From Perognathus longimembris pacificus (lineage: Eukaryota; Chordata; Mammalia; Rodentia; Heteromyidae), in NCBI RefSeq assembly GCF_023159225.1, contig NC_063170.1:57557708-57621707 (forward strand): a DNA stretch of 64,000 nucleotides, read 5' to 3'. Below the pieces are notes generated by a model. It saw nothing but the letters and a program-made list of their open reading frames with translations. It was not told the origin of the DNA and made no database searches. Below, piece by piece: positions 44,185 to 55,789 of this stretch (positions are counted from its first letter, which is position 1; every line of letters starts with the position of its first letter). A program made the translations under genes and the position numbers.

Positions 44185-44725
44185 AGAAGACCAATTACTA
44201 AGATGAGGCCTTTGTTTTTTTTGTTTTTCTCTCTTCCAGTATTGCACTCTTATACTAAGTATGCACGCCCCACCCTTTGGGCACTGTGGAAAGGAGACAA
44301 CAGTTGGGTTTCAGAAATTGCAGAGCCTGCAGTCACTTGGTCTGCTCAGGCAAAGGTCATTGACTAACCCAAGTTCAAACTTTTTAGACTTTAGTTTGTG
44401 CCCAGGATAAATGAACACTGAAACACAGTATTAAAGATACGCTCAACAAGCATCACTGCTAGGAGTGTCTCTGTAGCCATAACTAAGAATATCTCAGAGC
44501 TGGGTAACTGGGAATTAGGGTCCGTGCCCTAGAGACATGTGGAGCGTGTCTGCTTTCACACTTAATGATCAAAACACTCCCACAGGTAGAATCCTGGGAA
44601 AGTCACTAACAAGGAGAAAGAGGAGAGCAAGAACGACAGGAGGAATGGGAAGGAAGGAGAAAAATAAAGAGAGACAGAAAAAATTAAAGCTGGGTGATCT
44701 AGAACACTGCTAAAATATTTTTCCT
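44185..44725. other. Unassigned non-coding DNA
   Basis: No recognised feature. Purine-rich at 44,600-44,690. Confidence 0.4.
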
Positions 44726-44726
44726 T

Positions 44727-44749
44727 CCTCTCTCTCTCTCTCTCTCTCT
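44727..44749. repeat. (CT)n microsatellite
   Basis: Eleven CT units just upstream of a SINE. Confidence 0.93.
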
Positions 44750-44756
44750 GCCTTTA

Positions 44757-44972
44757 GCCAGGCATGGTGGCCACTATAATCTCAGCTACTCCGAAGGTGA
44801 AGGTAGGAAGATCACAGTTTAGGCCAGCTCAGGCAAAAATGCATCTATCTGAAAACAACAACAACAATCACTAAAAAGCACAGGAATGGGGACGGAGGGT
44901 AAAAAACAAGGCTTAAGTGGTAAAGCGCTTCCCAGACACATGGAGGTCCCTGTGTTTACTCTCCAGGGTGGG
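44757..44972 (+). mobile_element. B1-ID composite SINE
   Basis: B1 arm agccaggcatggtggccact ... ggccagctcaggcaaaaatg, A-rich link with caa repeats, ID arm caaggcttaagtggtaaagc, then tgtgtttactctccagg. The tail becomes a CA repeat. Confidence 0.72.
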
Positions 44973-44979
44973 GAAAAAA

Positions 44980-44981
<2 letters not shown>

Positions 44982-45018
<37 letters not shown>
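44982..45018. repeat. (AC)n microsatellite at a SINE tail
   Basis: About 18 AC units directly after the B1-ID element. Confidence 0.96.
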
Positions 45019-45021
<3 letters not shown>

Positions 45022-45435
45022 TTGTGAAAAGATTTCACACAGAGGAGATTTTTCTGGAAGTTTACTTATCACAGAATAATCTCACTGGTAACCTCATGAA
45101 TCAAAGCTTTCACCAACATTTCCTGAAATACATTACATCTCCAATCTAAGAATGGTCCAAGTATAAGTCTTATGCCAATACCTGAGATGTCCTCAAGTGG
45201 TTCCCCAGATCGCCCCTAAATAAGAGTGTGTCCCAGGGTAAAGTATAACCCCTTTTCTTTCTTCTAATCCCTATAAATACTCCTCACGGGGTCTTGATTT
45301 GGTGCTTTTAAATACTTAGCATCTCTGTAACACCAACTGTAGACTCCAGTACGCAAAAGGAATCAAAGGTTTGGGTAGGAAGACAGAGAATGCCAATACT
45401 AAAATATTCATTTTAGTTTAAAAAGACAGTACATT
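45022..45435. other. Unassigned non-coding DNA
   Basis: No recognised feature. Confidence 0.4.
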
Positions 45436-45438
45436 TGC

Positions 45439-45670
45439 TTGGGTGTTTATGGTTCACACCTGTAATCCTAGCTACTCAGCAGGCGGAGCGCTAAGGATCA
45501 CAGTTTGAAGCTAGCATAGGCAGAAAAATCCTCTTGAAGCTCTCATCTCCAATTAACCATCAAACGGCCAGAAGTGAAAGTTTGGCACAAGTGGTAGAGC
45601 ACTAGGCTCGAGCTAAAAAGCCAAGAGAGTGTGCAAGGCCATGAGTTCAAGCCCAGGACCAGCAAACACA
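45439..45670 (+). mobile_element. B1-Geo composite SINE
   Basis: Complete: B1 arm with cacctgtaatcctagctact, linker ctccaattaaccatcaaacg, Geo arm with ggcacaagtggtagagcact and catgagttcaagcccagg. A second, shorter Geo-type end follows at about 45,708-45,760. Confidence 0.83.
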
Positions 45671-45764
45671 TACACAAGAAATTAAATTTGAAGAAAAAGT
45701 ATGATGACTCAAGTTCAAACTCCAGTACTGCTCTCCCTCCCACTCCCCGACCCCTAAATAAGAT

Positions 45765-46515
45765 ATTATGGAGCCTCCAATGAAAGGAAAATATGTCAAG
45801 GTTTCCTATTTGCCTAGTGGGGAGCTTAGACTTGAATCCAGAGCCATCTCCCCTCACGTGAGTGATCAAGCACTAGAAACTCTGGCCCACATTGGAACAA
45901 GGTCATTAATCAGACGGTTCCCTACATTCCATGCTGGGAAACTTCATGAGGAGGAGAAGACAGAGAAAACCTGGAAGCTGTTGGTGGGAAAAACGATGAC
46001 AGATTCTCTTTGCCAACTCCTAAAAATAAAAAGTAAGAAACGCAAACCAACCGTCTGTGGACCCATATAGTTATTTTTAGAATCAACAGAAATAAAATGG
46101 AAGACTTACTTTCCATGATGATGACCTTATCAAAAGCCCTGAATAATTTTATTTGAAAGAAAATGCCATGTGCAAATAAAAGCCTGGACAAAAAAGTTAC
46201 AATGAAACCCATCATTTTATTAAACAATTAATAAATACAAACATAAATAAAAGGCACTTATATATGGAACACATGACTAATGAGATCACAACTCTGCTAG
46301 ATGAAACTTTTGTAGAGCCAATTTACCCATGTGAATCTCCTTATCTAGACTGACCTTACCTCTTCAGATTCCCTTCAAATAAAATCAATCTTAGTTTTCT
46401 GTACCTTTACATAAAACATCAAGACAATCAACATTTATTACATACTTCTTGTTTCTTTGTCCATTGCTTTATTTTCATTTCACTTTAATTTCTTTGTGGA
46501 ACTGGCATATTATCT
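45765..46515. other. Unassigned non-coding DNA
   Basis: Two overlapping frames (100 codons plus strand at 45,768; 101 codons minus at 45,922) have no recognisable homology. AT-rich end near 46,200-46,450. Confidence 0.4.
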
Positions 46516-46517
46516 CA

Positions 46518-46752
46518 GCAGGGTGCTGGTGGCTCACACCTGTAATCCTAGCTACTCAGGAGACTGAGATCTGAAGACGACAGTTCAAAACCAGCTCTTG
46601 CAGAAAAAAGTCCTTAAGACTCATATGCCCAATGAACCACCAAAAAGCTGGAAGTGGAGCTGTGGCTCAAGTACTAGAGTGCTAGCCTGGAGCACAAAAG
46701 CTCATGAATAGCACTCAGGCCCTGAGTTCAAGCCCTAGTACCAGCACTTACA
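46518..46752 (+). mobile_element. B1-Geo composite SINE, well preserved
   Basis: Textbook layout: ggtgctggtggctcacacct, gtaatcctagctactcagga, linker aatgaaccaccaaaaagctg, Geo arm tggctcaagtactagagtgc ... ccctgagttcaagccctagt, accagcactt and a short A tail. Confidence 0.88.
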
Positions 46753-46754
46753 AA

Positions 46755-47190
46755 AAAGAAAACTCATATAGAGGAAGTTAGGTATAAGGCCTGAAAGGCA
46801 AATGAAGGGAAGGAAGGACACAGATCTTGAATATTAAGCAGAGAAATCTGTTTTCTCCCATAAGCAATGGGGATTTGGAGGTCTAAAAACTCATGTAACC
46901 AAGAGAGTTTTCAACAAAGCTATGGGTACTCAGGCTCTGTGAAGGAGAAAGGGATGACAGGGAAGAGAGTGGTCAGATGATCACTGCACTGTTTCAGGAG
47001 AGGCTACTGGATGACGAAAAAAAATCCATGACAATGGACAAAGCCCAGTATTTCCTCTTAGAAGCAATCAATGACAAGTCTAGTGCTTAAGCGTTTGGCA
47101 TTAGTATTATCCCACTGCAGTCATGCAGTGAGCTTAGGAGACATTTTTTGAAAATCTGCTTTGTGCGTTGCTCCAAACCTCTTGGATAAC
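46755..47190. other. Unassigned non-coding DNA
   Basis: No recognised feature. Confidence 0.4.
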
Positions 47191-47194
47191 AGGT

Positions 47195-47765
47195 TGGCAG
47201 TACTGAGAAGTGACAGGACCTTTAAGAAGCAAGGCCTATGAACTGGAGCGCGTCCTCTGAAGGGATGGTGGGTCCAGACTGTCTGGCTTCCTGTTTGGGG
47301 ATACAACCCCTCTTTCACTCCAGTGTTCCTGCTATAATATGATGCAGCCAAGGGGGTCCTCATAAGAGCTGAGTGAGGGCTAGGAATATGGCCTAGTGGC
47401 AAGAGTGCTCGCCTCGTATACATGAAGCCCTGGGTTCGATTCCTCAGCACCACATATATAGAAAATAGCCAGAAGGGGCGCTGTAGCCTAAGTGGCAGAG
47501 TGCTAGTCTTGAGCAAAAAGAAGCCAGAGACAGACAGTGCTCAGGCCCTGAGTCCAAGGCCCAGGATTGGCAAAAAAAAAAAAAAAAAAAAAAAGAGCCG
47601 AGTGAGCCTTCAAACTTCCAGAACTGTGACCTACAGAAACCTCTTTTCTTTATAAAGACAACTCATCTCAGCTCCTTCAAACTTTCAGGACTATGAAATA
47701 AACATCTCTTCTTCATAAAGACAACAAATCTTGTGTATTTTGTTATGAGTAATGAAAAGGGACGA
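47195..47765 (+). mobile_element. ERVL-MaLR (MLT1-like) LTR, split by a SINE
   Basis: Left part: gtgacaggacctttaagaag ... tgctataatatgatgcagcc. After the SINE: cttccagaactgtgacctac, aaacctcttttctttataaa, gtgtattttgttatgagtaa. A near-duplicate of the aactttc...ctttataaagaca segment at about 47,678-47,725 suggests a short internal duplication. Solo LTR. Confidence 0.58.
47378..47592 (+). mobile_element. IDL-Geo SINE in a MaLR LTR
   Basis: A24 tail, intact B box, 14-bp target repeat (aagagctgagtgag at 47,364-47,377; aagagccgagtgag at 47,593-47,606, one C/T difference). A 4-bp gaca duplication is present in the Geo arm. Confidence 0.95.
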
Positions 47766-47769
47766 CATG

Positions 47770-48380
47770 GGGTCAGTCTAGGGATGCTAATGCAGTTTAG
47801 AATACTATCTACATAAGGACAGCCCCTCAAAAAACAGCTCAAGGGAAAAGACTCGAGAAGGGGTAAAAAAATGCAAATTGTGGGGACATTAGTACCTAAT
47901 ATCTTCGCTTCTTATAGCTTGCTTAAAAAGCTGATAAAATGTGAATCATTAATGAATCATTAATTCATGAGGAAAAGGATCTCAAGTAGAAATAGACTGC
48001 ATTCTATATGCATTACTGTATATGCCAATTATACTTAAGTATACCCATTGTATCTTGACTGTAAAGCTCATCTCTTTAAACCAGTTTATATTTTAATTGT
48101 AAAAGAGAAAAGAGCTTTAGAGTAGATATTGCCTTGTCAAGATAGTTAAGATGAAACCCCATTAAAACTCTGAGAAGGCTCTAAAGCCTCTTTTCAGATC
48201 TGTAAGTAGATAACACTAGACCCTTTATCCAAATGCTCATTTTATAGCCAAAGAACACTAAAAGGCTCTCAATCCAAGTTCACCTGACAGATATCAGCTG
48301 GTTTGCTATGCAGCCAGAGACTGGGTTTCTGGAGGCCATTACACAATGTTAGAAAGACATCAAATTAGCAATGCATTCAG
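47770..48380. other. Unassigned non-coding DNA
   Basis: AT-rich, includes a short repeat of aatgaatcattaa at about 47,942-47,965. No confident element. Confidence 0.4.
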
Positions 48381-48807
48381 CCAAGAGCCCAGAAACAAGC
48401 TCAGACTTTTGGTCAATTGATTTTCTACAAAGGCGCCAAGATAATTAAATATGGAAAAAACATTCTTTTCAATAAACCATCTTAGAACAGCTCTCATGAA
48501 AAACTACCTCAAACCATACCAACACCACAACAAATAGTATATTGTAGACTTAACTATAAAAGTCAAACAAAGGGAACTCTTAGAAGAAAGTTCTATAGTA
48601 AATTTTTGTCACCTTGCATTAGGCAACAATTTCTTGAATATGCCACCAGAACTGTTACCAAAAAAGATGGATAAATCAGACTTCATGAAAAACAATTAAA
48701 AAAGATTTATGTTTCAAAGGTGCCATCAGGAATGTGAAAAGATAGTTCACCAAGAGGGAGAAATATTTGCAAATCATATTTCTAAGACTTAATTAAAAAT
48801 AACTTGA

Positions 48808-49015
48808 GGCTGGGGATATGGCCTAGTGGCAAGAGAGCTTGCCTCGTATACATGAGGCCCTGGGTTCGATTCCCCAGCACCACATATACAGAAAACGGCC
48901 AGAAGTGGCGCTGTGGCTCAAGTGGCAGAGTGCTAGCCTTGAGCAAAAGGAAGCCAGGGACAGAGCTCAGGCCCTGAGTCCAAGGCCCAGAACTGGCCAA
49001 AAAATAAAAATTAAA
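48808..49015 (+). mobile_element. IDL-Geo SINE in L1, full length
   Basis: Perfect 13-bp target repeat (aaaaataacttga) at 48,795-48,807 and 49,016-49,028, intact A and B boxes, tail ccaaaaaataaaaatt. Near-consensus, hence young. Confidence 0.96.
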
Positions 49016-49082
49016 AAAAATAACTTGAAAAACGGGCAAGAGAATTGAATAGATATTTCTTCACAGAAAATATGTAAATGAC

Positions 49083-49318
49083 ACTGGGTGCTGGTGGTTC
49101 AAGTTTGTAATCCTAGCTACTTAAGAGACTGAAATCTGAGGATCACAGTCCGAAGTCAGCCCAGGCAGGAAAGTTCATGAGTCTCCAGTTAACTGCCAAA
49201 AGCCCAGATGTGGAGCTGTGGCTTAAGTGGTAGAGTGCTAGCCTTGAAAAGAAAAGCTCAGGAAGAATGCCCAGGCTCTGAGTTCAATCCCAGGACCAGC
49301 ATAAAAAACAAACAAAAA
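49083..49318 (+). mobile_element. B1-Geo composite SINE in L1
   Basis: ctgggtgctggtggttcaag ... gtaatcctagctacttaaga, linker ccagttaactgccaaaagcc, Geo arm tggcttaagtggtagagtgc, ttgaaaagaaaagctcagga, ctgagttcaatcccagga. The flanking repeat gtaaatgac is seen on both sides. Confidence 0.9.
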
Positions 49319-49787
49319 AATGTGTAAATGACTAGTAAATACACAAAAAGATGCTCAACATCATTGATCATCAGGGAAATGCAAATCAAAACCACAACGA
49401 AATGGCATTTCACGCCCAGGATGAAGGTCATAGTAAAAAAGAAGATATCAAGGGCTAGTAGGGATGTAGAGAGAAGCATCACACATTGTGGGTGTGAATG
49501 TAAAATGGGGTAACTACACTGGAAAACTGCTGAGAATTCCTCAAAATGTTAAGCAGAAGCCTTTCCAATAGGTCTCAGAAACTCCACTTCCTAGTATCCA
49601 CAAAGAGGAATGTTCGTGCAAAAGCATGTACAAAAATGTTTACAGAATCATTATTCATTAAAGCCAGCAAATGGAAACTGCCCTAATGTCTGTCAGCTGA
49701 TAAACGGACAAATAAAAGGTGATAAACACATATACCATAACAGAATAATCAAGTATTATTCTTGACAATAAAAGGAATGAAGGGTGT

Positions 49788-50605
49788 TGTAGTTTGGATT
49801 TAAATGCCCCACCCCCACACCCACCAAAGCACATGTTTGCAAGGCTCCTCACTAGCCTGGGACCATGTTGGGAGGTGGTGGGCTGGTCTTTGTTGGAATG
49901 GAGCATGCGCTGGTAGAGTAGACACAGGGATCCTAGGTTAGCATGGGTATACAGCTCAAAGAAGACACCATTGCAGAAAAACTGTGAATGCTCAGAACAC
50001 AGAGTTTCCTGCTGGACTGCGAGTACTCCATTCACTTTCCCCTTAACGAAACCCAACTTTCACTAAAGCCACGTCTTTGAATAGATCTACATCTTCCACT
50101 TTATCACTTCAATGAAATGTATTAACTTTTACCTTGCTTTTTGGGCACCGTTTGCCTTTTGGGAAGCAGATTCTCACAAAATCCCTGCCTAAGGCTTGTC
50201 AGCAAATCTCACAACAAATTTTACCACAACCGATGCGATGTCATGGGCCTGACTGTGAAAGTTCTCTAAAGCAACTGAGCTAAGAAACATGTCCATGGGA
50301 ATTTTACATTTCTGTTTTCAAATTTCTTGGAATTTTAAACATTTATTCCCTGTGTAACAAAATTTCAAATAAAGCAGGCTTACTCTGCTGCAGCTCTGGC
50401 TCCTCTATGTCTTTCTGCTTTTTGGACACCAAGGAGTGAGTGAGCAGCTCCCTCCACCCTGACAGGAGGTATGGCCTCACCACAGGCTGAGCGATGAGAG
50501 GTTTGATTCTCTGAAACTATGAGCCAAACAACAAACCTTTCTTCCTTTTAAGATGTTTGGCTCAGGTACTTTGTTGTAGTCACACAGAGCTGACAGATAC
50601 GAAGC
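49788..50605 (+). mobile_element. ERVL-MaLR-type LTR with unassigned middle, in L1
   Basis: Left end tgttgtagtttggatttaaa with ccatgttgggaggtggtggg. Right end gaaactatgagccaaacaac, aaacctttcttccttttaag, caggtactttgttgtagtca. Both fit a MaLR LTR (MLT1/ORR1/MT type). Flanking L1 bases tgaag (left) and cgaag (right) look like a 5-bp target duplication with one CpG decay. The middle (about 49,930-50,440) is not recognised. Confidence 0.55.
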
Positions 50606-50834
50606 ACTGACAGAGCTATGATCTAGATAAGTCAAAACATATTCCTTGGAATCTGTTAAAAAGAACGACAAACTTCATGATTCCATGCATGTGACCTGTG
50701 CAGAAAAGGCAAATCTACAGAGGCAGGAAGATGGGGGGTTTGCCCAGGCCTGATGTGAAATTACTAATGGAGAGGATGAGCTTTCTTTGGGGGATAATGA
50801 AAACATTTCTGATCAACTAAGCAATTTATCCCCA

Positions 50835-51687
50835 AGGGTCAAATTCTTCCACAGTCATAAACCCTTGCAGGTCATTTTTTTTTTTTAGTGGTTTTATTTG
50901 CGAGGTAATTTTCACTTCCCAGCTCCCAGGAGATAGATGTCTATTTCAAGATACAGTGAGGTCTATTATTATCAAACCTCCTAGTCATTAGTTGGTAAAA
51001 CATTAAGGGATCTATTTTAGCAAAATCCAACATTTCTCTAAGAATATAACTTCATCTCCTATTCTCGTGGCCTGGGGAAATTACAGAGAAAGCAGCTGCT
51101 GCTATTACTGGAATTCTGGCCCATTCTATGGTCAAGAGGTAGAATCTCTGTCTCAAAGTACACATGGACTACTTTGTAGTATTAGTGATTCCCCAGGACA
51201 TTACTTACTTAATAGATGAGTCCTTTGAGTCCCCAAATAAGGCTGTCTTTCATCACTGAGAGGCAACTCCAAAGGGACAACTGGTACTTGGCAGCCCCTA
51301 GAAGGACCTACCACTCACTGTGTGGTGTCATGGTGCCCTCTACACCTAACAGTGACTTGGTACTTTCCTCCCGCCCTTCATATCTATATCTATATCCAAG
51401 TGTCTACTCATTCATTCAAGCCTACCTTACTTAGTAGAGCAAATGCTGCCTAAGGGCCAGACAGGAGCTGGGATGCTGTCTGACCACCCTAGGTTTACAA
51501 CCTTCTAGGTTGAAGAGAACACAAAGGTAAGAGTGCCTGCCTCTCCCCTGAAGGAACCGTTAGTGGTTAGGAGTATGACTCATCACAGGTCATGAGTTCC
51601 AGTCCTAGGACCACACATAAAGAAAGGATTTTTGTTTCTCTCCAAATCTCTATCTTTATTTAACTATACGTGCACACGCGCGCGCGT

Positions 51688-51722
<35 letters not shown>

Positions 51723-52125
51723 GCTAGCATTTCGGCAACAACAATGCAGATGCTGAATTCAAATTCCTTCTCTTGAGAAACTGATTTCAAGCAAATATTC
51801 TTCTTCATTTGAGGGCCTAGGATTGGCTCCATGAAAACTGCTTCAGGAAAACTTAAGTGTCAAGCACAATCAATGAGAGGAAAGGAAGAAAAGCAAGGGA
51901 CAAAGACTAGCTGACATTCTGATGAATGAAAATCAAAGCAGAGCCTGTCCTGGAGGAGCTCCAACAAAGGTGTCATGGCGCCCACTGTGATTCTCCTTTC
52001 AACAGAGCAGATCCAGCCAGAGACCCCCCTGACAAAGCGGAGGTCACTCAGGGCAACAGAAAGAATGAGAGGAGTGCACTCTGCAGCTAGTCCTCCTTTA
52101 ATGGAGGAGGGCTGGCCTTAGGAGG
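50835..52125. other. Unassigned DNA with a Z-DNA-type tract
   Basis: A weak ID-like scrap may lie at 51,560-51,620 (catgagttccagtcctagga). Otherwise only the CA/CG tract at 51,665-51,720. Confidence 0.4.
51665..51720. repeat. CA/CG alternating tract (Z-DNA type)
   Basis: Unbroken pyrimidine-purine alternation of 56 bases: tatacgtgcacacgcgcgcg, tgcgcac, then CA units. Confidence 0.95.
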
Positions 52126-52129
52126 GAAG

Positions 52130-54325
52130 CAGCGAAAGCATCAGAACTCTTCTCTACTAACTGTCAGACAGAGACAGACAGGTAGGCACAGAGAGAGCCA
52201 GAGAAGCAATGAGGAAAGAGGGAAAGAAGGATTGGAGAGGATTGGCGAGGACAGGTCAGGAAAGGAGAAGAGAAGAGGCAGAGGAGAGAAGAGGAGTAGA
52301 AGGAAATAGAGGTGGAAGGGACAATGAGGGAGGAAAAATAAGAAAAGCCAGAGAATATTCTTACTTAATATTTTCCCAGATAAAGGTCTTCATGAGAGAA
52401 TAAAAAGAACACGGATTCCTATTTGATACCTATTTGGAATTAAGGAAAACTTTATCTTAATTCACTTTTTGAACTTCTCTTCTGCAAGGAGAAAGGTAAG
52501 GGGAAGTAGATGATAAATAGAGATAGATGCGATAGAGATAGGCAGAAAGACTGACAGAACATGGAAATTATGCATATAAACTAATTCGATTGGTTTCCCA
52601 TTGCTTTGCAACCTAAGATAGTACTGGTAAACAGCATGCCATTAAAAAATATAGTGAAAGCTTTCACAATTTACCTGTTAGACATCATGTCCAGACACTT
52701 CCTGATACAGTTACCCCAGCCAGCTGGATGAGAGCGATAAAGGTTGAGGTCACGTAGAGCAGAGCCACTACTCCTGATAGAACTGTGTCACCAGCGTGAC
52801 CCGCAAAGACCAGCATCCTATCCTGGAGACCACTAAATATTTAGGCCCATCATGAAGGAATTGTTCTCAGGTTCAACCAACAGAGATTATGGAAGGATCC
52901 TCGCACCTAAGCCCCCACCTCTGCCTCCTCCTCCTCTTCCTCCTCTCCTCACATGTCCTCAAAGGTTCTGCCAAGAACAAGTTTGGTATCAGCTTATCCT
53001 AGGCACTAGGCTTAGCCCTGCAATTACATCCTGCCGCGGCAGGAAGCCGAAGCTGGTAATCAAGGCTGTTTCTCGTCTGTGTTTTTCCACATCTGCTCTT
53101 GGGAGCAGTAGGGACCACATGGAGAAGAGAGAGCGTGCATGCCCCATGTTGAGACCAGGGTTGGCACTTGCCTTGTGAGACCCTGGCAGCTCACGGAAGC
53201 TCCCTGTGCCAGTCGTCCCTCTTGGAGAAGGTAGGGGCAGTTTTCAATGCCTGGCACTCAGCAGCTGCTCAGTCACAGAAAGCTTCGGAGCCTTCCCAGT
53301 AGTAAACAAGTTCCTACAGCCTCAAATGCAAGCGAGATGCCCACAAGACTAGAGTTCAATGACAGCTGTGTGTCTGGGAGCCGATTGGTGGAATTCCTCT
53401 TGACAGGCCTCAAGACATCGTACTGCTCAGGCTTTCCCTAATGATCCACTCCCAGTCTCTGGACAAAAAAAGAGAAATCGAGAAGGGGTCCCACTGGTTC
53501 TATGTACGCTTCTACATATTACAACACAAGACTTGTTGGCAAAAATTCCCCAAGGAAATTCTGAGAACATGATACAGAACAGCCATTACTACCAGCACAG
53601 AGGAAGAATACAGGGCTGGGATTGGACATTGCTGAAGTGACCAGTTCTGTCCCTGGAATGATAGGAGGGGCCAGGACTTCTCTGTGACTCAGTTGCCTTG
53701 TGTCACTGAGCTTGTCCAGGAGAGCCACCAGCTCTGAGGCAAGACTGGAAAACGTGCACGGGACCCCTGCTGCACAGGGCTGTGAAGTGTGGAACTCACA
53801 TTAAAAAGAAAACCTAGTCTGAAGAATAACGATACCTCTGGATTTGAGCAAGGCAAAAATCAATGAGTTCAAATCCTTCCTCTAGAGCATCCTAGTTATG
53901 TGGCCTTATAAAGTGCTACATGTAAAAGGGGCCTGCTTTAAACTGGTGACAGCTATGGCAGATGGTGGCTGTAATGAGTGACGCTGCATTGCCATTTCCT
54001 CCAGACAATGCAAAATAGATTGAACTTTCCTCATGTCCCAATCATAATCTGGCCTCAAGACAATTTCCCCAACCCGCTCCTGAGATTGAACCCTAAGTGA
54101 TAAAAAGTGACTTTAAACATATGTGTGTGTGCGCACAAAAAGTACAAGGTATAGCATTGCAGCATTTATTCTGAAAGACTTTAGTCACCTCAATGTGTAT
54201 CGTGTCCAACTGAGAGGTAAGAACTGAGAGGCAGAATGAACTATATTTATTCTTAGCAATTAATGTACTTCCTAATAGTAAACACACATCTAATACATGT
54301 AATAACTATGCACATGCATCAGAGG
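52130..54325. other. Unassigned, GA-rich start, one GC palindrome
   Basis: Purine-rich at 52,140-52,345. A 16-bp perfect palindrome lies at 53,029-53,044. Short overlapping frames between 52,850 and 53,730 on both strands show no known domains, and no convincing splice-bounded exon is seen. Confidence 0.4.
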
Positions 54326-54329
54326 TCTT

Positions 54330-54416
54330 ATTTACTTAGTGGAATAGTAAGATTCGAACCCAGAGCTTTAGTGTATACTGGGAAAGTGTTCTACCACTAA
54401 GCCACACCCTCAGCCC
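54330..54416 (-). mobile_element. ID SINE
   Basis: Antisense: agattcgaacccagagcttt, agtgttctaccactaagcca, caccctcagccc. B box still gattcgaac. Confidence 0.68.
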
Positions 54417-54419
54417 TCT

Positions 54420-55785
54420 TATATCCTCTATCAAAGTGCCTCTTATAACTGACACATAAGAAGAGTAACCCTTCTTAGTACCCACTAGACTTTCCTCTCA
54501 CTCGATTGCTGCCAAGAGTTAGCAGAGGAGAGATGAAGCCAAGAGCGTCTGCGGTGCCAGGACCCCTGGGAGCCTCAGGATGTGCAGAGGAGTGCAGGGT
54601 GGTCTGTGTGCACGTCAGCTTTGATGGAGGAAGAGGGGAGGAAGAGTCTCAAGGCTGAGGGTGGAGACACATAAGCCATCCCGTTCGCCATCACTCAGAA
54701 ACATTTTTTTCAGGCCTGGGAAAGGTTAGAGGCAGCTGCAGGGGAGGCAGGCTCCTTATCTACTGTTGGTTGGTTGCTGCAGAGACCATTCTATTTGGTA
54801 AACATTATCCAGGACCCACACTGACTGCGGCTTAAGCTTGGTGCTTATCCACCGGCTGCCTGCCCCACCGGATCCCTGCATACAATAAAGACAGAGTGGG
54901 AGGAGATTTGACCCAGGAGGCCTTCCCCCAGGGTTTCACAGTTATGTCAGATGAAAAGCCACAGCATGAAGAAAACAAATTTTTCACTTATCTGCAGATC
55001 CTAAAGAAGGGGCAAAGCCGGTTCGTTGATAACACATTTTAAATACCTAAAATTAGAAGTCTAATGATACTTCACTTCCTCTATGCTGTCAAGCCTTGGG
55101 TCAAAATTCTGCCCACATAGGAGGTGATTTTTCTGGATATTAGCCACTTTACAGAAGTTGATAGTGGAGAAAAGGCATTTAATAAGATAGAATGAGACAA
55201 GTTAAAGAGACTATCTGCCACTTACAACTCTCCACTGGAGTGTCAGACTACAGGAAGTTTCTAGATGAAAATGGTAAAGTGTGACCTAAACCTCTAAACA
55301 TGTCCTGTTCTCTGGGGTTAACATGGCCCATCAGAACCTAGGACAGACCTGAGGGGTGGGGCTCAGAAGGTTGGGTCTTGCAAATGTCTTCAGGATCCCA
55401 AAGGTTTCTTAGTTTATGGAATGGAGAGCACTGGCCCTTTAACTAAAAAAGGAAATAGTGAAGTAAAAGGCTGATGAACATTAGATTGACTGTTGGATAT
55501 TCAAATGCAAGATATTTTGTGCATAATCATGGACCTAGCTCTTTCAAGTCTAATAATGCATTTTAAAGAACTAATTAAGATGCATGCAAAGATGAACCTC
55601 TAAAATTATTTTGGAAGGGGCCCAAATATCTCATCTACTTAGCCTGATTGATAACTAAGTAATATGGGGTATGTCTCAAAGGAAAAAGGAATGAAGTTTT
55701 GGGAGAGCTACAACAAAGTTCAGTGAATATTAAGACCAGACGCAGAGGTCTATTACCAAATCCCACTTCCTCTATTTCGCCAAGA
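54420..55785. other. Unassigned non-coding DNA
   Basis: GC-richer at 54,500-54,900 but without a CpG cluster. No recognised element or exon. Confidence 0.4.
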
Positions 55786-55789
55786 TAGT

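Larger units (their letters stand above)
48385..50830 (+). mobile_element. Ancient L1 (L1MA/MB-like) 3' part, three insertions
   Basis: Diverged, stop-riddled C-terminal ORF2 region and 3' UTR. In order: ttggtcaattgattttctac, cttagaagaaagttctatag, attaggcaacaatttcttga, gaaatatttgcaaatcatat, gatgctcaacatcattgatc, gggaaatgcaaatcaaaacc, gtgggtgtgaatgtaaaatg, ggaaactgccctaatgtctg, and after the LTR cttcatgattccatgcatgt, gataatgaaaacatttctga. Broken many times and incapable of retrotransposition. Confidence 0.82.

Noticed and set aside
48385..50830. Active L1 element
   Set aside because: Only the 3' part is present, with many substitutions and stops and three insertions.
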